NCBI RefSeq assembly: GCF_000172415.1
Contig: NZ_ABLD01000017.1
Coordinates: 1 to 64,000 of the forward strand
Direction of reading: 5' to 3'
DNA: 64,000 bases
From: Paraburkholderia graminis C4D1M
GTDB taxonomy: Bacteria > Pseudomonadota > Gammaproteobacteria > Burkholderiales > Burkholderiaceae
Shown here: one piece after another, positions 6,871 to 14,446 of the stretch
How the letters are laid out: each line of letters begins with the position of its first letter
Numbering within the stretch: position 1 is the first letter of the stretch
Made by a program: the position numbers and the translations under genes
The notes under the pieces: generated by a model
Told to the model about the DNA's origin: nothing
Seen by the model: only the letters and a program-made list of their open reading frames with translations
Databases searched by the model: none

Positions 6871-7062
6871 ATTGACCTCTATTCCATATCTAGCAAGGTT
6901 TTCGTGTTTCGGATTTTTGGATCACTCTCGAAGCAGTTTGGAAAACAAATTCCATTTTAAAAAATTATTAACTTCGCGGCCCGTGTCTTATCACCGTCTT
7001 GCGTCGCGAACCGGTATCGACAATTCTAAAAAAGCCAAATCCCGGTCAATCGCAAAATACAA

Positions 7063-7308
7063 ATGAATATGGACGCGCAATTGTATTTTTCAAATATCAC
7101 CGGTGCCACGTATATCGATGTGGTCACCGACGATAAGGGCGCGCCGTGCGTGATCGTGACCGGTCCAGACCACGACGCGGTGCTCGCGACCGCGCTCAAC
7201 GTGAAGAACGTGCTGCCGGTCGAGCAATGCCCCGAGGTGGGCGAAGTGCTGCGCGATCTGGGCAACGGAAGCTGGTGCGCTCACGTGCGCACGCGGAGGC
7301 CGTTGTGA
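7063..7308 (+). CDS. Small phage hypothetical protein
   Basis: First gene of the rightward early operon, 81 residues (MNMDAQLYFSNITGATYIDV). The start may be the ATG at 7063 or the second Met at 7069; neither has a strong ribosome site. The stop overlaps the GTG start of the alpha-CTD-like gene (GTGA), indicating coupling. The sequence suggests a small alpha/beta fold. No family recognised. Confidence 0.6.
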   Translation: MNMDAQLYFSNITGATYIDVVTDDKGAPCVIVTGPDHDAVLATALNVKNVLPVEQCPEVGEVLRDLGNGSWCAHVRTRRPL

Positions 7309-7538
7309 ACGCTCCCGTCGCAGCGATCAAAAGTGACGCGCCGCTGGACCTGCTCGACCTGAACTTCCGCGTCACGAACCGTCTCGCCTCGGCGGGCATC
7401 TTCCGCGTCGGCGACCTGTGCGTGTGCAGCGCATCCGACCTCCTGAAGATGCCGGGGTTCGGAGTCAAGTCGTTGCAGGAGGTCGAGCGGTCGTTGCAGC
7501 GCGCTGGCCGCTCGTTGCGCAAGGAGGACCCGCAATGA
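7305..7538 (+). CDS. Free-standing RNA polymerase alpha C-terminal-domain-like protein
   Basis: A 77-residue protein starting at a GTG that overlaps the previous stop. LDLNFRVTNRLASAGIFRVG then DLLKMPGFGVKSLQEVERSL aligns without gaps to the helix-hairpin-helix fold of the RNA polymerase alpha subunit C-terminal domain. The residues equivalent to E. coli alpha R265, N268, G296, K298 and S299, which contact UP-element DNA, are R22, N25, G53, K55 and S56, with identical spacing. The N-terminal assembly domain is absent. It may bind promoter DNA or activators in place of the host domain, altering transcription early in infection. Its start of operon position fits. A simple DNA-binding HhH role is the alternative. 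Confidence 0.8.
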   Translation: MNAPVAAIKSDAPLDLLDLNFRVTNRLASAGIFRVGDLCVCSASDLLKMPGFGVKSLQEVERSLQRAGRSLRKEDPQ

Positions 7539-7693
7539 GTTGCTATCGCTTTACAAGCCGTAGCCCGATGGCGTATCGCGCCGTGCTGCGCACGATCCCG
7601 AAAGGTCTGCGCCGTCAGTGGTGGTCGCAGCGCTGGCAGTTTGCCGAACCGCGCGTCGCAATCTCACGCCTTCACGGCGTGCGCATGGTCTGA
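7535..7693 (+). CDS. Very small basic phage protein
   Basis: A 52-residue protein (MSCYRFTSRSPMAYRAVLRT) with a strong AAGGAGG ribosome site about 6 bases before its ATG, which overlaps the stop of the alpha-CTD-like gene. It is very rich in Arg and Trp (LRRQWWSQRWQF). No family recognised; the good ribosome site and coupling are the reasons to call it. Confidence 0.55.
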   Translation: MSCYRFTSRSPMAYRAVLRTIPKGLRRQWWSQRWQFAEPRVAISRLHGVRMV

Positions 7694-7721
7694 CATTGAA
7701 CCCGTCAAGGAGGGCTGCAGA

Positions 7722-8627
7722 ATGAATGCGCGTGAATCTTGGCTTGAAGAACGACGCAGAGGCGTTGGCGGCAGCGATGCGGCAGCGGCCCTCGGCCAGA
7801 GCCGTCGCAAAACGATGTTCGAGCTATTCCACGAGAAGGTCGGCAATGCAAACCTCGTGAATGCCGGTGGGCTGGACGGCATCGAGCGTATCGAGTTCGG
7901 CAAGGCGATGGAAGGCGTAATCGCAGCGATGTACTCGAAGCGCTACAGCGTGAAGCTGCGCAGACACAACCGCATCGCGCAGCACGCGACACATAAATTT
8001 ATGTTGGCCTCCTATGACCGCACGATCGACGGAAAGCGAGAGGGCCTCGAGTGCAAGAACGTCGATGGCCTTGCATTCAAGTTTGGCGAATGGGGAGAAG
8101 AGCACTCCGATCAGGTGCCACTCGAGTACCTGATGCAGTGTCACCACTATCTCGCCGTGTCGGGCTATGGAGTGTGGCACCTCGCAGCCTGCGTCGGTGG
8201 GAACACGCTCAAGGTCTATCACGTCGAGCGCGACCCCGAGATGATCGACATGATCGTGGACGGCGAGGCCGAGTTCTGGAAGTTCGTCGAGCGCAACGAA
8301 GCGCCGCCGCTCGACTTCCAGCATCCGACCGCGATCGGCCTGCTGAAGAAACTATTCCCGGGCAGCGACGGCACCACCATCCATCTGCCAGCCGAGGCCG
8401 AAGCGATGCACTACGCGAAGCTCGACTTCGACGAGCAGGAAAAGCTCATGAAAGTTGGGTCCGATGCGGCGCGCGCACGCCTGCTGCACATGATGGGTCC
8501 GGCTTCGGTGGGTCTGCTGCCGAACGGCGGTGGCTATACCCGCAAGGTCATCGAGCGTAAGGCATACGAGGTCGAGGCCATGCGCTATCTCGACTTCCGG
8601 TTTTCAGCGAAGAAAGGAGCAGCGTAA
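7722..8627 (+). CDS. YqaJ / lambda-exonuclease-type recombination nuclease
   Basis: A 301-residue protein with the YqaJ-type PD-(D/E)XK layout: GVGGSDAAAALGQSRRKTMF near the N-terminus, FGKAMEGVIAAMY, the acidic site SYDRTIDG and EC-K (GLECKN), and the Gln motif YLMQCHHYLAVSGY. These enzymes digest one strand of double-stranded DNA 5' to 3' and feed a single-strand annealing protein. The ATG at 7722 follows AAGGAGG by about 9 bases. The stop overlaps the next gene (TAATG), which probably encodes the annealing partner, giving a Red-like two-gene module. Confidence 0.88.
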   Translation: MNARESWLEERRRGVGGSDAAAALGQSRRKTMFELFHEKVGNANLVNAGGLDGIERIEFGKAMEGVIAAMYSKRYSVKLRRHNRIAQHATHKFMLASYDRTIDGKREGLECKNVDGLAFKFGEWGEEHSDQVPLEYLMQCHHYLAVSGYGVWHLAACVGGNTLKVYHVERDPEMIDMIVDGEAEFWKFVERNEAPPLDFQHPTAIGLLKKLFPGSDGTTIHLPAEAEAMHYAKLDFDEQEKLMKVGSDAARARLLHMMGPASVGLLPNGGGYTRKVIERKAYEVEAMRYLDFRFSAKKGAA

Positions 8628-9772
8628 TGAATGAACTCGTCGAATCGCCGTTCGCGAATCGCAGCGCGGTCCCGGAGACGGCAGGCGCACGGCAGGACCA
8701 GAGTCGCGAACTCGCGGACCTTCAGGTTGTGTACACGATGGCCGAGCGCTTCCCGCGCGACGAGGTCAAGGCGATGGATCGCATCCTGCTCGCCTTCACG
8801 CGTCCGCTGCTCGCAGAAAAATCACAGTACGAGTACTCACGCGGCGGCACCGAGATTCGCGGCGCAAGCATCAAGTCGCTCGAAGCGATCGCCGCCGCGT
8901 GGGGCAACATCGATGCGGCGTGGCGCGAGCGTTCGCGCGGCGTCGATGCGCGGGGCATTCCTTACTCGGAGGTCGAGGCCGTCGCGGTCGATCTGCAGAC
9001 CCGCACGCGCAAGCGCATCTCTTTCATCGTGCCGCACTGGCGCGATACCCGTCAGGGTGGCTATGTCCTCAAAGACGAAAGGGACTGCTACGAGCTATGC
9101 GCGAATCAGGCGCAGCGCCGCGTGCGTGCGTGTCTCGAAGCGGTCATTCCGAGCGACGTGGTCGAGGCCGCGATGCAGCAGGCCGATGTGACACTCAAGG
9201 CGAAGGCCGACACCAGCCCCGAGGCGATGGCAAAGATGGTGGAAGCGTTCGCACCGTTCGGCGTCACGAAGGAGCACATCGAGAAGCGCATCCAGAGGCG
9301 GCTGGACTCGATCACGCCGATGCAGGTCGTCACGTTGAAGCGCATCTACGCAAGCCTGCGCGACGAGATGAGCGAGCCGACCGAGTGGTTCGAGATGGGC
9401 GACGCGCCGTCCGCCGAGGCCGAGGGCGCACCTGCCGCCGAAGGCTCGCGCACCGCCAGCGTGAAGTCGCGCATGAAGGCCGGGACGAAAAAGAAGGACG
9501 CGCCGCCAGCCGGAGCGAAGGCGAAGCCCGGTGCCGGTGCCGCCACGGCAAGCGCCACAGCGGCCCCACGTGCCGCCGACGCCCCGACGAAAACTGACGC
9601 AGCCGTAGTCACCTATGCCGAGGTAGCCCAGGCGCTTAACGAGGCCACAAACCCTGACGACGCGAATGCCGCTGCTGACCTGATCCGGCACGTCAAGGAC
9701 GCGCAGCAGCGCACCGAACTCGGTGCGCTCTATAGCTCACGTATGGCGGACCTCGACGAGGACGCGCCATGA
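8627..9772 (+). CDS. Putative phage single-strand annealing / recombination protein
   Basis: A 381-residue protein coupled to the upstream exonuclease through a TAATG overlap. The conserved core has YSRGGTEIRGASIKSLEAIA, AAWGNI, VDLQTRTRKRISFIV and DERDCYELCANQAQRRVRAC, a pattern seen in phage proteins that accompany lambda-exonuclease genes. The last 110 residues contain an Ala/Lys/Pro-rich flexible stretch and then a short helical end, resembling proteins that bind SSB or DNA through their tails. Annealing activity is inferred from gene pairing and the core pattern; I cannot place it in RecT, Erf or Beta families with certainty. Confidence 0.65.
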   Translation: MNELVESPFANRSAVPETAGARQDQSRELADLQVVYTMAERFPRDEVKAMDRILLAFTRPLLAEKSQYEYSRGGTEIRGASIKSLEAIAAAWGNIDAAWRERSRGVDARGIPYSEVEAVAVDLQTRTRKRISFIVPHWRDTRQGGYVLKDERDCYELCANQAQRRVRACLEAVIPSDVVEAAMQQADVTLKAKADTSPEAMAKMVEAFAPFGVTKEHIEKRIQRRLDSITPMQVVTLKRIYASLRDEMSEPTEWFEMGDAPSAEAEGAPAAEGSRTASVKSRMKAGTKKKDAPPAGAKAKPGAGAATASATAAPRAADAPTKTDAAVVTYAEVAQALNEATNPDDANAAADLIRHVKDAQQRTELGALYSSRMADLDEDAP

Positions 9773-9987
9773 AAACGATCGACGACCGCTGGCTCGACTT
9801 TCGCGCGGGTTGCATCGCGCCCGACTCTACGTCCACGCAGTTGCGCGAGATGCGCATCGCGTTCTACGCGGGCTTTAAGGCGATGCTCGATGCCAACATG
9901 GAACTCGCGATGCTGCCGGAGCTTGTGGCAGTCATGGTGCTGGAGCAGTTGCACATCGAGGCGCGCCAGTTCGGCGCGTCGCTCTGA
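9769..9987 (+). CDS. Small phage hypothetical protein
   Basis: A 72-residue helical protein (MKTIDDRWLDFRAGCIAPDS) whose ATG overlaps the stop of the upstream gene by 4 bp (ATGA). Residues 20-50 form an amphipathic helix (QLREMRIAFYAGFKAMLDAN) of a type common in short phage early proteins. No function assigned. Confidence 0.6.
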   Translation: MKTIDDRWLDFRAGCIAPDSTSTQLREMRIAFYAGFKAMLDANMELAMLPELVAVMVLEQLHIEARQFGASL

Positions 9988-10014
9988 CCTTTGCCGTATC
10001 CACAGGAGAACCAG

Positions 10015-10533
10015 ATGATTGCCCTCCAGAAGCACCCGGTGAAAATCCTGCACCTGAACGTGCGAAGCGAACTGCACGGCGACGAGGAAAAGACTGCCGT
10101 CGATATCAAGATCGGTTTTGATGTGCCGAACCACTATCTTGACTCGCTAGGCGACGGCCTGCGCGCAGCACTCTACGCTGCGCCCGAAGACCGCAACATG
10201 CCTGTGCCGGGTACCGATCAGGATCATCTGACGCACGTGCGTTATCCGCAACTCGGCACGCAGAAGTGGGCGGGGGAGTTCGCATCGGTCGGCCTGCACC
10301 TGCATCTGGGCAACGGGCGCGGCAAGGGTGACCTCGTGTTCAGCGAGACGAAGTTCGGCAAGCTCACGTTCGCCGCAAAGGAAGGCGGCACGTGCGCGTG
10401 CGTGGCGCGTGCGCAGGTGTTACCCACGCCCGACGAGACGGCAAAGCTCGTCGGCCTGCTCAAGCATGAGGTGCCCGCCACCGTCGACATGACGAACGCG
10501 GTCAACACCGACGAGGAAGAAGGCGATGAATGA
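10015..10533 (+). CDS. Phage hypothetical protein
   Basis: A 172-residue protein with an acidic C-terminus ending DEEEGDE. The ATG at 10015 follows CAGGAGAA, a clear ribosome site; an earlier start would not have one. Beta-rich segments (VKILHLNVRSELHGDEEKT, SVGLHLHLGNGRGKGDLVFS) suggest a soluble beta fold, and the acidic tail resembles those of DNA mimic or SSB-like phage proteins. It lies directly after the recombination genes, so a role in DNA metabolism is possible but unproven. Confidence 0.6.
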   Translation: MIALQKHPVKILHLNVRSELHGDEEKTAVDIKIGFDVPNHYLDSLGDGLRAALYAAPEDRNMPVPGTDQDHLTHVRYPQLGTQKWAGEFASVGLHLHLGNGRGKGDLVFSETKFGKLTFAAKEGGTCACVARAQVLPTPDETAKLVGLLKHEVPATVDMTNAVNTDEEEGDE

Positions 10534-10693
10534 GCCGCGCAAGCTCGGCCAGATGCCGCCGCTTGCGCGCGCGGTCGTAGGGCTTGTCGGGCTGGCGTCG
10601 GTCGGCGTGATCGTCCTCGTGATCCTCGGCTCGTTCGCCGGTATCGTTGCCATCGTGCGCTGGCTGTTTTCCATCTTTTCGGTCTGTTCGTAA
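10526..10693 (+). CDS. Small single-pass membrane protein
   Basis: A 55-residue protein (MNEPRKLGQMPPLARAVVGL...) with one strong hydrophobic segment of about 30 residues covering VVGLVGLASVGVIVLVILGS onwards. Start overlaps the end of the preceding gene by 8 bp. Too short for routine prediction, yet the hydrophobic pattern and overlap support it. Possible roles include superinfection exclusion or an accessory membrane peptide; nothing specific can be claimed. Confidence 0.5.
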   Translation: MNEPRKLGQMPPLARAVVGLVGLASVGVIVLVILGSFAGIVAIVRWLFSIFSVCS

Positions 10694-10704
10694 GGAGTTC
10701 CATC

Positions 10705-11256
10705 ATGCGAATCACCACAACAACGCTCGGCACACTTCGCAAGCAAGACGTGTTCGACGTCATCGGCTGGCACCTGCTGCGTCAGGGCACCCGCGCGACA
10801 GCTTTCGACGGCGTGAAGTGTCTGTACCGCGCAATGGACGGTAAGCGCTGCGCAATCGGCTGGATCATTCCCGATGAAGTCTACGAGAGGTCGCTGGAGT
10901 TCCTCGGCGTGCGCGACCTCGCAGCCCGCCTGATCGAGTCCGAGCACGCAGCATTCGCACGTGTTCTTTACCGGCACATGCCGCTGCTACGCGATCTGCA
11001 GGAGATGCACGACGCCCGTCATCCATTTGAGTGGCCCTTCGCATTGCGCGTGATCGCGCAGCGCCATCAACTGAACGTGAAGGTCGTTGCCCAGTGTGAG
11101 CGGAGTTTCGATCGCACGGGCATTGCACCGCACACGCCCATGCAGCTAGTTTCCCCCGTGGCCTTGCTCAGTCACCGCAAGGTAAAGCCCGCTTCGATCG
11201 CTGAAGACTTCAGAAACGAGGAACTCAACGAAACTCCCGAATTTTTCAGCGACTGA
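10705..11256 (+). CDS. Phage hypothetical protein
   Basis: A 183-residue protein with AAGGAG about 8 bases before its ATG. The N-terminal half contains KQDVFDVIGWHLLRQGTRAT and LYRAMDGKRCAIGWIIPDE; the second, with its CAIG-x-IPDE motif, recurs in phage and plasmid proteins of unknown function. The C-terminal part has lower similarity to anything I know. No catalytic motif stands out. Confidence 0.6.
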   Translation: MRITTTTLGTLRKQDVFDVIGWHLLRQGTRATAFDGVKCLYRAMDGKRCAIGWIIPDEVYERSLEFLGVRDLAARLIESEHAAFARVLYRHMPLLRDLQEMHDARHPFEWPFALRVIAQRHQLNVKVVAQCERSFDRTGIAPHTPMQLVSPVALLSHRKVKPASIAEDFRNEELNETPEFFSD

Positions 11257-11306
11257 GGTTCACGCGAAAACTCGGCTAGCGACTAGGCACGCATGTGGAG
11301 GCCGTC

Positions 11307-11645
11307 ATGAATGAAACAGGGGACGCAAATTCCTTGCAGCAAGTCGTTGATGCGATCGCGACGGCGGTGTGTGCGGGTATAAATCGCGCTGTCCCGCTAA
11401 ACGTCAAGTTGTGGACCGTTGAACACATTGCGGAGTACCTAAATCGGACAGTCTCTCAAACACGGCAAGCGGTGATCTGTTTGCCGGATTTTCCTGCTCC
11501 TTATCGATTGCCTGTTGCAAATGGCACGAGGCGGGCGCATCCGCTTTACAGGGCGTCCGAGGTAATAGAGTGGGTCGAGAAATACCGTGACCGTGGCGCG
11601 CTACCTCGAACTCGATCTCGCAAGGGAACACAGTGCGATGGGTAG
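11307..11645 (+). CDS. Excisionase/AlpA-like winged-helix protein
   Basis: A 112-residue protein. LWTVEHIAEYLNRTVSQTRQ followed by LPDFPAPYRLP and HPLYRASEVIEWVEKYRDR is the pattern of small MerR-like winged-helix proteins such as AlpA and Xis, which recognise DNA near attachment sites. ATG at 11307 has GGAGG 5 bases upstream; a GTG at 11295 in the same frame is the alternative. It is the last rightward gene before the restriction genes and integrase, a reasonable place for an excision factor. Confidence 0.6.
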   Translation: MNETGDANSLQQVVDAIATAVCAGINRAVPLNVKLWTVEHIAEYLNRTVSQTRQAVICLPDFPAPYRLPVANGTRRAHPLYRASEVIEWVEKYRDRGALPRTRSRKGTQCDG

Positions 11646-11674
11646 CGTCTGACGCCAATCATCACGTGCTCACA

Positions 11675-14446
11675 CTATTCATGCATAGCTCTCCCAATCG
11701 GCCGGGTCGCAGCGAGTCTATGCAGTGCGCTTTGCATATCGTCAAAGTCCAAGACCTCACCCAAGCTGCCGTCATCGTTCACCCAACGCATGCGATCTCC
11801 GTCAGGTGTGAGAAACAGCACTTTTCCATAAAAATCCGGTGAATGTTGGGATTTGCGGGCGGCGTCTTTTGTATCGTCTTTGGTTTCCAGCAAGCGAGGC
11901 ATCGGCCCATCGGCAGGATTATGTTTTACGCAGACGACAAAGTCTGGGTAGAAATAATTGTCGTGCTCGGCGCGAACTACCCGGACAGCGAACCGCTTGT
12001 TGCGCGGGTTGCGATGCCACCAAACGACATACTCCGCACTATCTAGGGCTCGCGAAAATGAATCCTCCAAGCTGTTTCCGAACCACGTGCCGTCAAAATG
12101 CCCTTGGCTAAATTCGCCGTCCGAGAGCGCATAGGTTTTATCAACCAACCATTGGCGGTCATCCATCAGCACCTCTCTCGGCACCCGCTCTCCGGCCTCC
12201 CGTGTCGGAGGTAAGACGCCGTAGATATTTTTTGCAGATAACTCCAGGCCGATGCTTTCAGGAAACAACATCACATCGGGCAATGGCTCGGCATCAATAA
12301 GCTTGGCGTGCTTCGCAATTTCACTAAACATGCCCTCCCGAAGTTCCTGCGCGCTTTTAAGAACGACCCAGTGCGCAGCATCACGCATTAGGCGAATACG
12401 CTCCGCCTCAGTTGGTTGCACGTCCAGATTTTCAACTTCATCATCAATTGCGATGCGTAACCGGCTGGCGATTGTCTCAACTATTAATACATAGTCTTCC
12501 TCCTCTGCTTGCGGTAACGCGCGCAGAGACGCCATTGCTGAGCGAGCCAATGCGCTGCGGTCGGTAAAAACTTGTATTTCCTCTGTATAGCCCTCGCCAG
12601 TCGTCAGCTCTGTATGCTTTTCGGTATCCTTGATACGATTGAATGCAGCTTTGACCGCCGTTGCACGCAGACCATCAGATATCAGGAGCCTTGATGCCAC
12701 CGCGCGCGAAATTTCAGACATATCGCCTAGCTCGGGTTTCAGCTCTGTTTTCAGGCTCCGTCCTAGTTGGGACAGATTCTCCTTACGCGGATAGGCTCGT
12801 AATCCCCTCCTGCCGAACTCAGCGAAGAGATCTTCACGCGTCTTAATTTCCGTCGGACGGACACGCAGTGAGGAAGGCGGACCTGGTTGCGCAACGTCCA
12901 GAATTCCAATTGACCTATCCAACGAATTGTCTGAATCAATGTTGTTCCCGTGATGATCACCGTCACTACTGAATAGCGTCCCTTGCCCTCCCAAGCCGGC
13001 GAGAGCGGCCATCGCTAAATCTTGCGCGGTCACCTCCGGATATTCTGGAAGAGGCATATCAAATGCCACAGGCTCTTGGTCTGTAAGCCGATTGCTATAC
13101 ACGACCGCCCCGGAAATAGTCTGCCGAGTGGTTAGCTTTTCAGTCTGACCTTCTAACTGGCTCTTTACTTGGACGCTGGCTTTCACTGCCGACTCAAAAC
13201 CGGCTTGCGCCTGCGCGTTGCCCAAATAAACAAAGGCGGTGTTGAGATCGGCTGGAATCTCCGCCGGTCTGCCGAACGCATCCCTAACTGGGCGCGCCAC
13301 GCGCATCACCCGTCCGATAAACTGCATGGCGAAGTCAGCGTCGTTTACGGGCTTGGTGCTAGCCAGTACGAAGGCGCGAGGAGCATCAAAACCAGTGCCG
13401 GCAGATTGCTTGAAAATCAATACCTGTTTGCTGCTGTCGTTGGCGATCGCTGCCATCAATACGGGGTCTGGATCATCCGAAGAGTGTCGGCCAATCGCGC
13501 TGGGCGGAACACCGCAGAAACGCATAAGATCGTCCGCCGCGTCGTCCACGGTCTTGTCGCCGTTTGCAACCTGGACAAGCAGCAGGGGTGTAAGGTTGAC
13601 GCCCGACGCAGCCAAAGTCTGCTTTATCTTGACGTTACGCCGCCAGCTTTGACGGAGAACGGTGCGTCGCAGATCGGTAATGTGAGCCATGGTGTTACCT
13701 AGGCTATAAACCACCGCCTCAATGTATTTCTTATTAAGCCGCGCTTGAACGACCTCGTCACGCCCCACGGCAAAACTTACCTGAGCGCTATAGCCCGCGT
13801 TAGTCAAAAATTCATTGAGGCGCTCATCTTTTGGTGTGGCCGTAGCCATCACAAGATAGTCGGCTTTGAGCCAGTGTGCGAACTTGCCGAACTCGGTGCC
13901 TTTGTCCAAGCCGATATGTGCTTCATCAACCACGAGACCAACTTGTAGCCCCTGAGCACGGGCACGCACTACAAATGCAGCAAGGGTACGGCTGTCGTCG
14001 TCTCCGTCCGCGTCGTAGCCTTTGGTACGCCACTGCGCCCGTGCCACTCCTTGTGCAGTAGATAACAGGACCATACCTCTATGAGCTTCTTGGTTGCGGC
14101 CGGCGTTTAGACTACACGGCGCCAGACTAGTAGCATTTGCAAGCAATGCATCCTCGGTCTGCTGTACCAGCGTAACAAATGGCACGAACCAGAACCACAA
14201 CACGTCGCGCTCCTTGCTGACTCTTTCTAATACTTGGCTAATGACAAACGTTTTCCCAGAGCCGGTAGGTGCGCGCAGCAAACATGGCGGCGATGGCGTT
14301 CGCAACAAAGCGCGGGTCATGCCGTTGATCAATTCGCTTTGGAATCGCTCTGGCTCGACTGCAGCGCTTTGCGCCGGCATTTGGATGATCGCCATCGGCG
14401 CGACGGGCGGACGAATCATTGTCGTTGTGCTATCGATGATATTCAT
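11675..14446 (-). CDS. res: Type III restriction enzyme, Res subunit (helicase-endonuclease)
   Basis: A 923-residue superfamily 2 helicase with Walker A PTGSGKT (residues 60-66), a DEAH box (VVDEAH, about residue 175), MATATP motif III, and FIGRVMRVARPVRD motif VI. The C-terminus has YPDFVV and then LETKD (about residues 834-855), the PD...ExK nuclease site of type III Res proteins. Res cuts DNA after ATP-driven communication between two inversely oriented unmethylated sites and needs Mod for recognition. Its ATG overlaps the mod stop by 4 bp. GC is distinctly lower than in flanking phage genes, suggesting cargo picked up by the element. All key motifs look intact. Confidence 0.9.
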   Translation of the reverse strand: MNIIDSTTTMIRPPVAPMAIIQMPAQSAAVEPERFQSELINGMTRALLRTPSPPCLLRAPTGSGKTFVISQVLERVSKERDVLWFWFVPFVTLVQQTEDALLANATSLAPCSLNAGRNQEAHRGMVLLSTAQGVARAQWRTKGYDADGDDDSRTLAAFVVRARAQGLQVGLVVDEAHIGLDKGTEFGKFAHWLKADYLVMATATPKDERLNEFLTNAGYSAQVSFAVGRDEVVQARLNKKYIEAVVYSLGNTMAHITDLRRTVLRQSWRRNVKIKQTLAASGVNLTPLLLVQVANGDKTVDDAADDLMRFCGVPPSAIGRHSSDDPDPVLMAAIANDSSKQVLIFKQSAGTGFDAPRAFVLASTKPVNDADFAMQFIGRVMRVARPVRDAFGRPAEIPADLNTAFVYLGNAQAQAGFESAVKASVQVKSQLEGQTEKLTTRQTISGAVVYSNRLTDQEPVAFDMPLPEYPEVTAQDLAMAALAGLGGQGTLFSSDGDHHGNNIDSDNSLDRSIGILDVAQPGPPSSLRVRPTEIKTREDLFAEFGRRGLRAYPRKENLSQLGRSLKTELKPELGDMSEISRAVASRLLISDGLRATAVKAAFNRIKDTEKHTELTTGEGYTEEIQVFTDRSALARSAMASLRALPQAEEEDYVLIVETIASRLRIAIDDEVENLDVQPTEAERIRLMRDAAHWVVLKSAQELREGMFSEIAKHAKLIDAEPLPDVMLFPESIGLELSAKNIYGVLPPTREAGERVPREVLMDDRQWLVDKTYALSDGEFSQGHFDGTWFGNSLEDSFSRALDSAEYVVWWHRNPRNKRFAVRVVRAEHDNYFYPDFVVCVKHNPADGPMPRLLETKDDTKDAARKSQHSPDFYGKVLFLTPDGDRMRWVNDDGSLGEVLDFDDMQSALHRLAATRPIGRAMHE

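Larger units (their letters stand above)
6573..7062. promoter_or_regulatory. Divergent phage control region
   Basis: 490 bp with no convincing gene, separating the leftward operon (start 6572) from the rightward early operon (start 7063). The left half is GC-rich and holds a 10-bp inverted repeat and an 11-bp tandem array; the right half (6885-7062) is AT-rich and should contain the rightward promoter. The position and structure suggest the operator region of the lysis-lysogeny switch. Confidence 0.6.
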
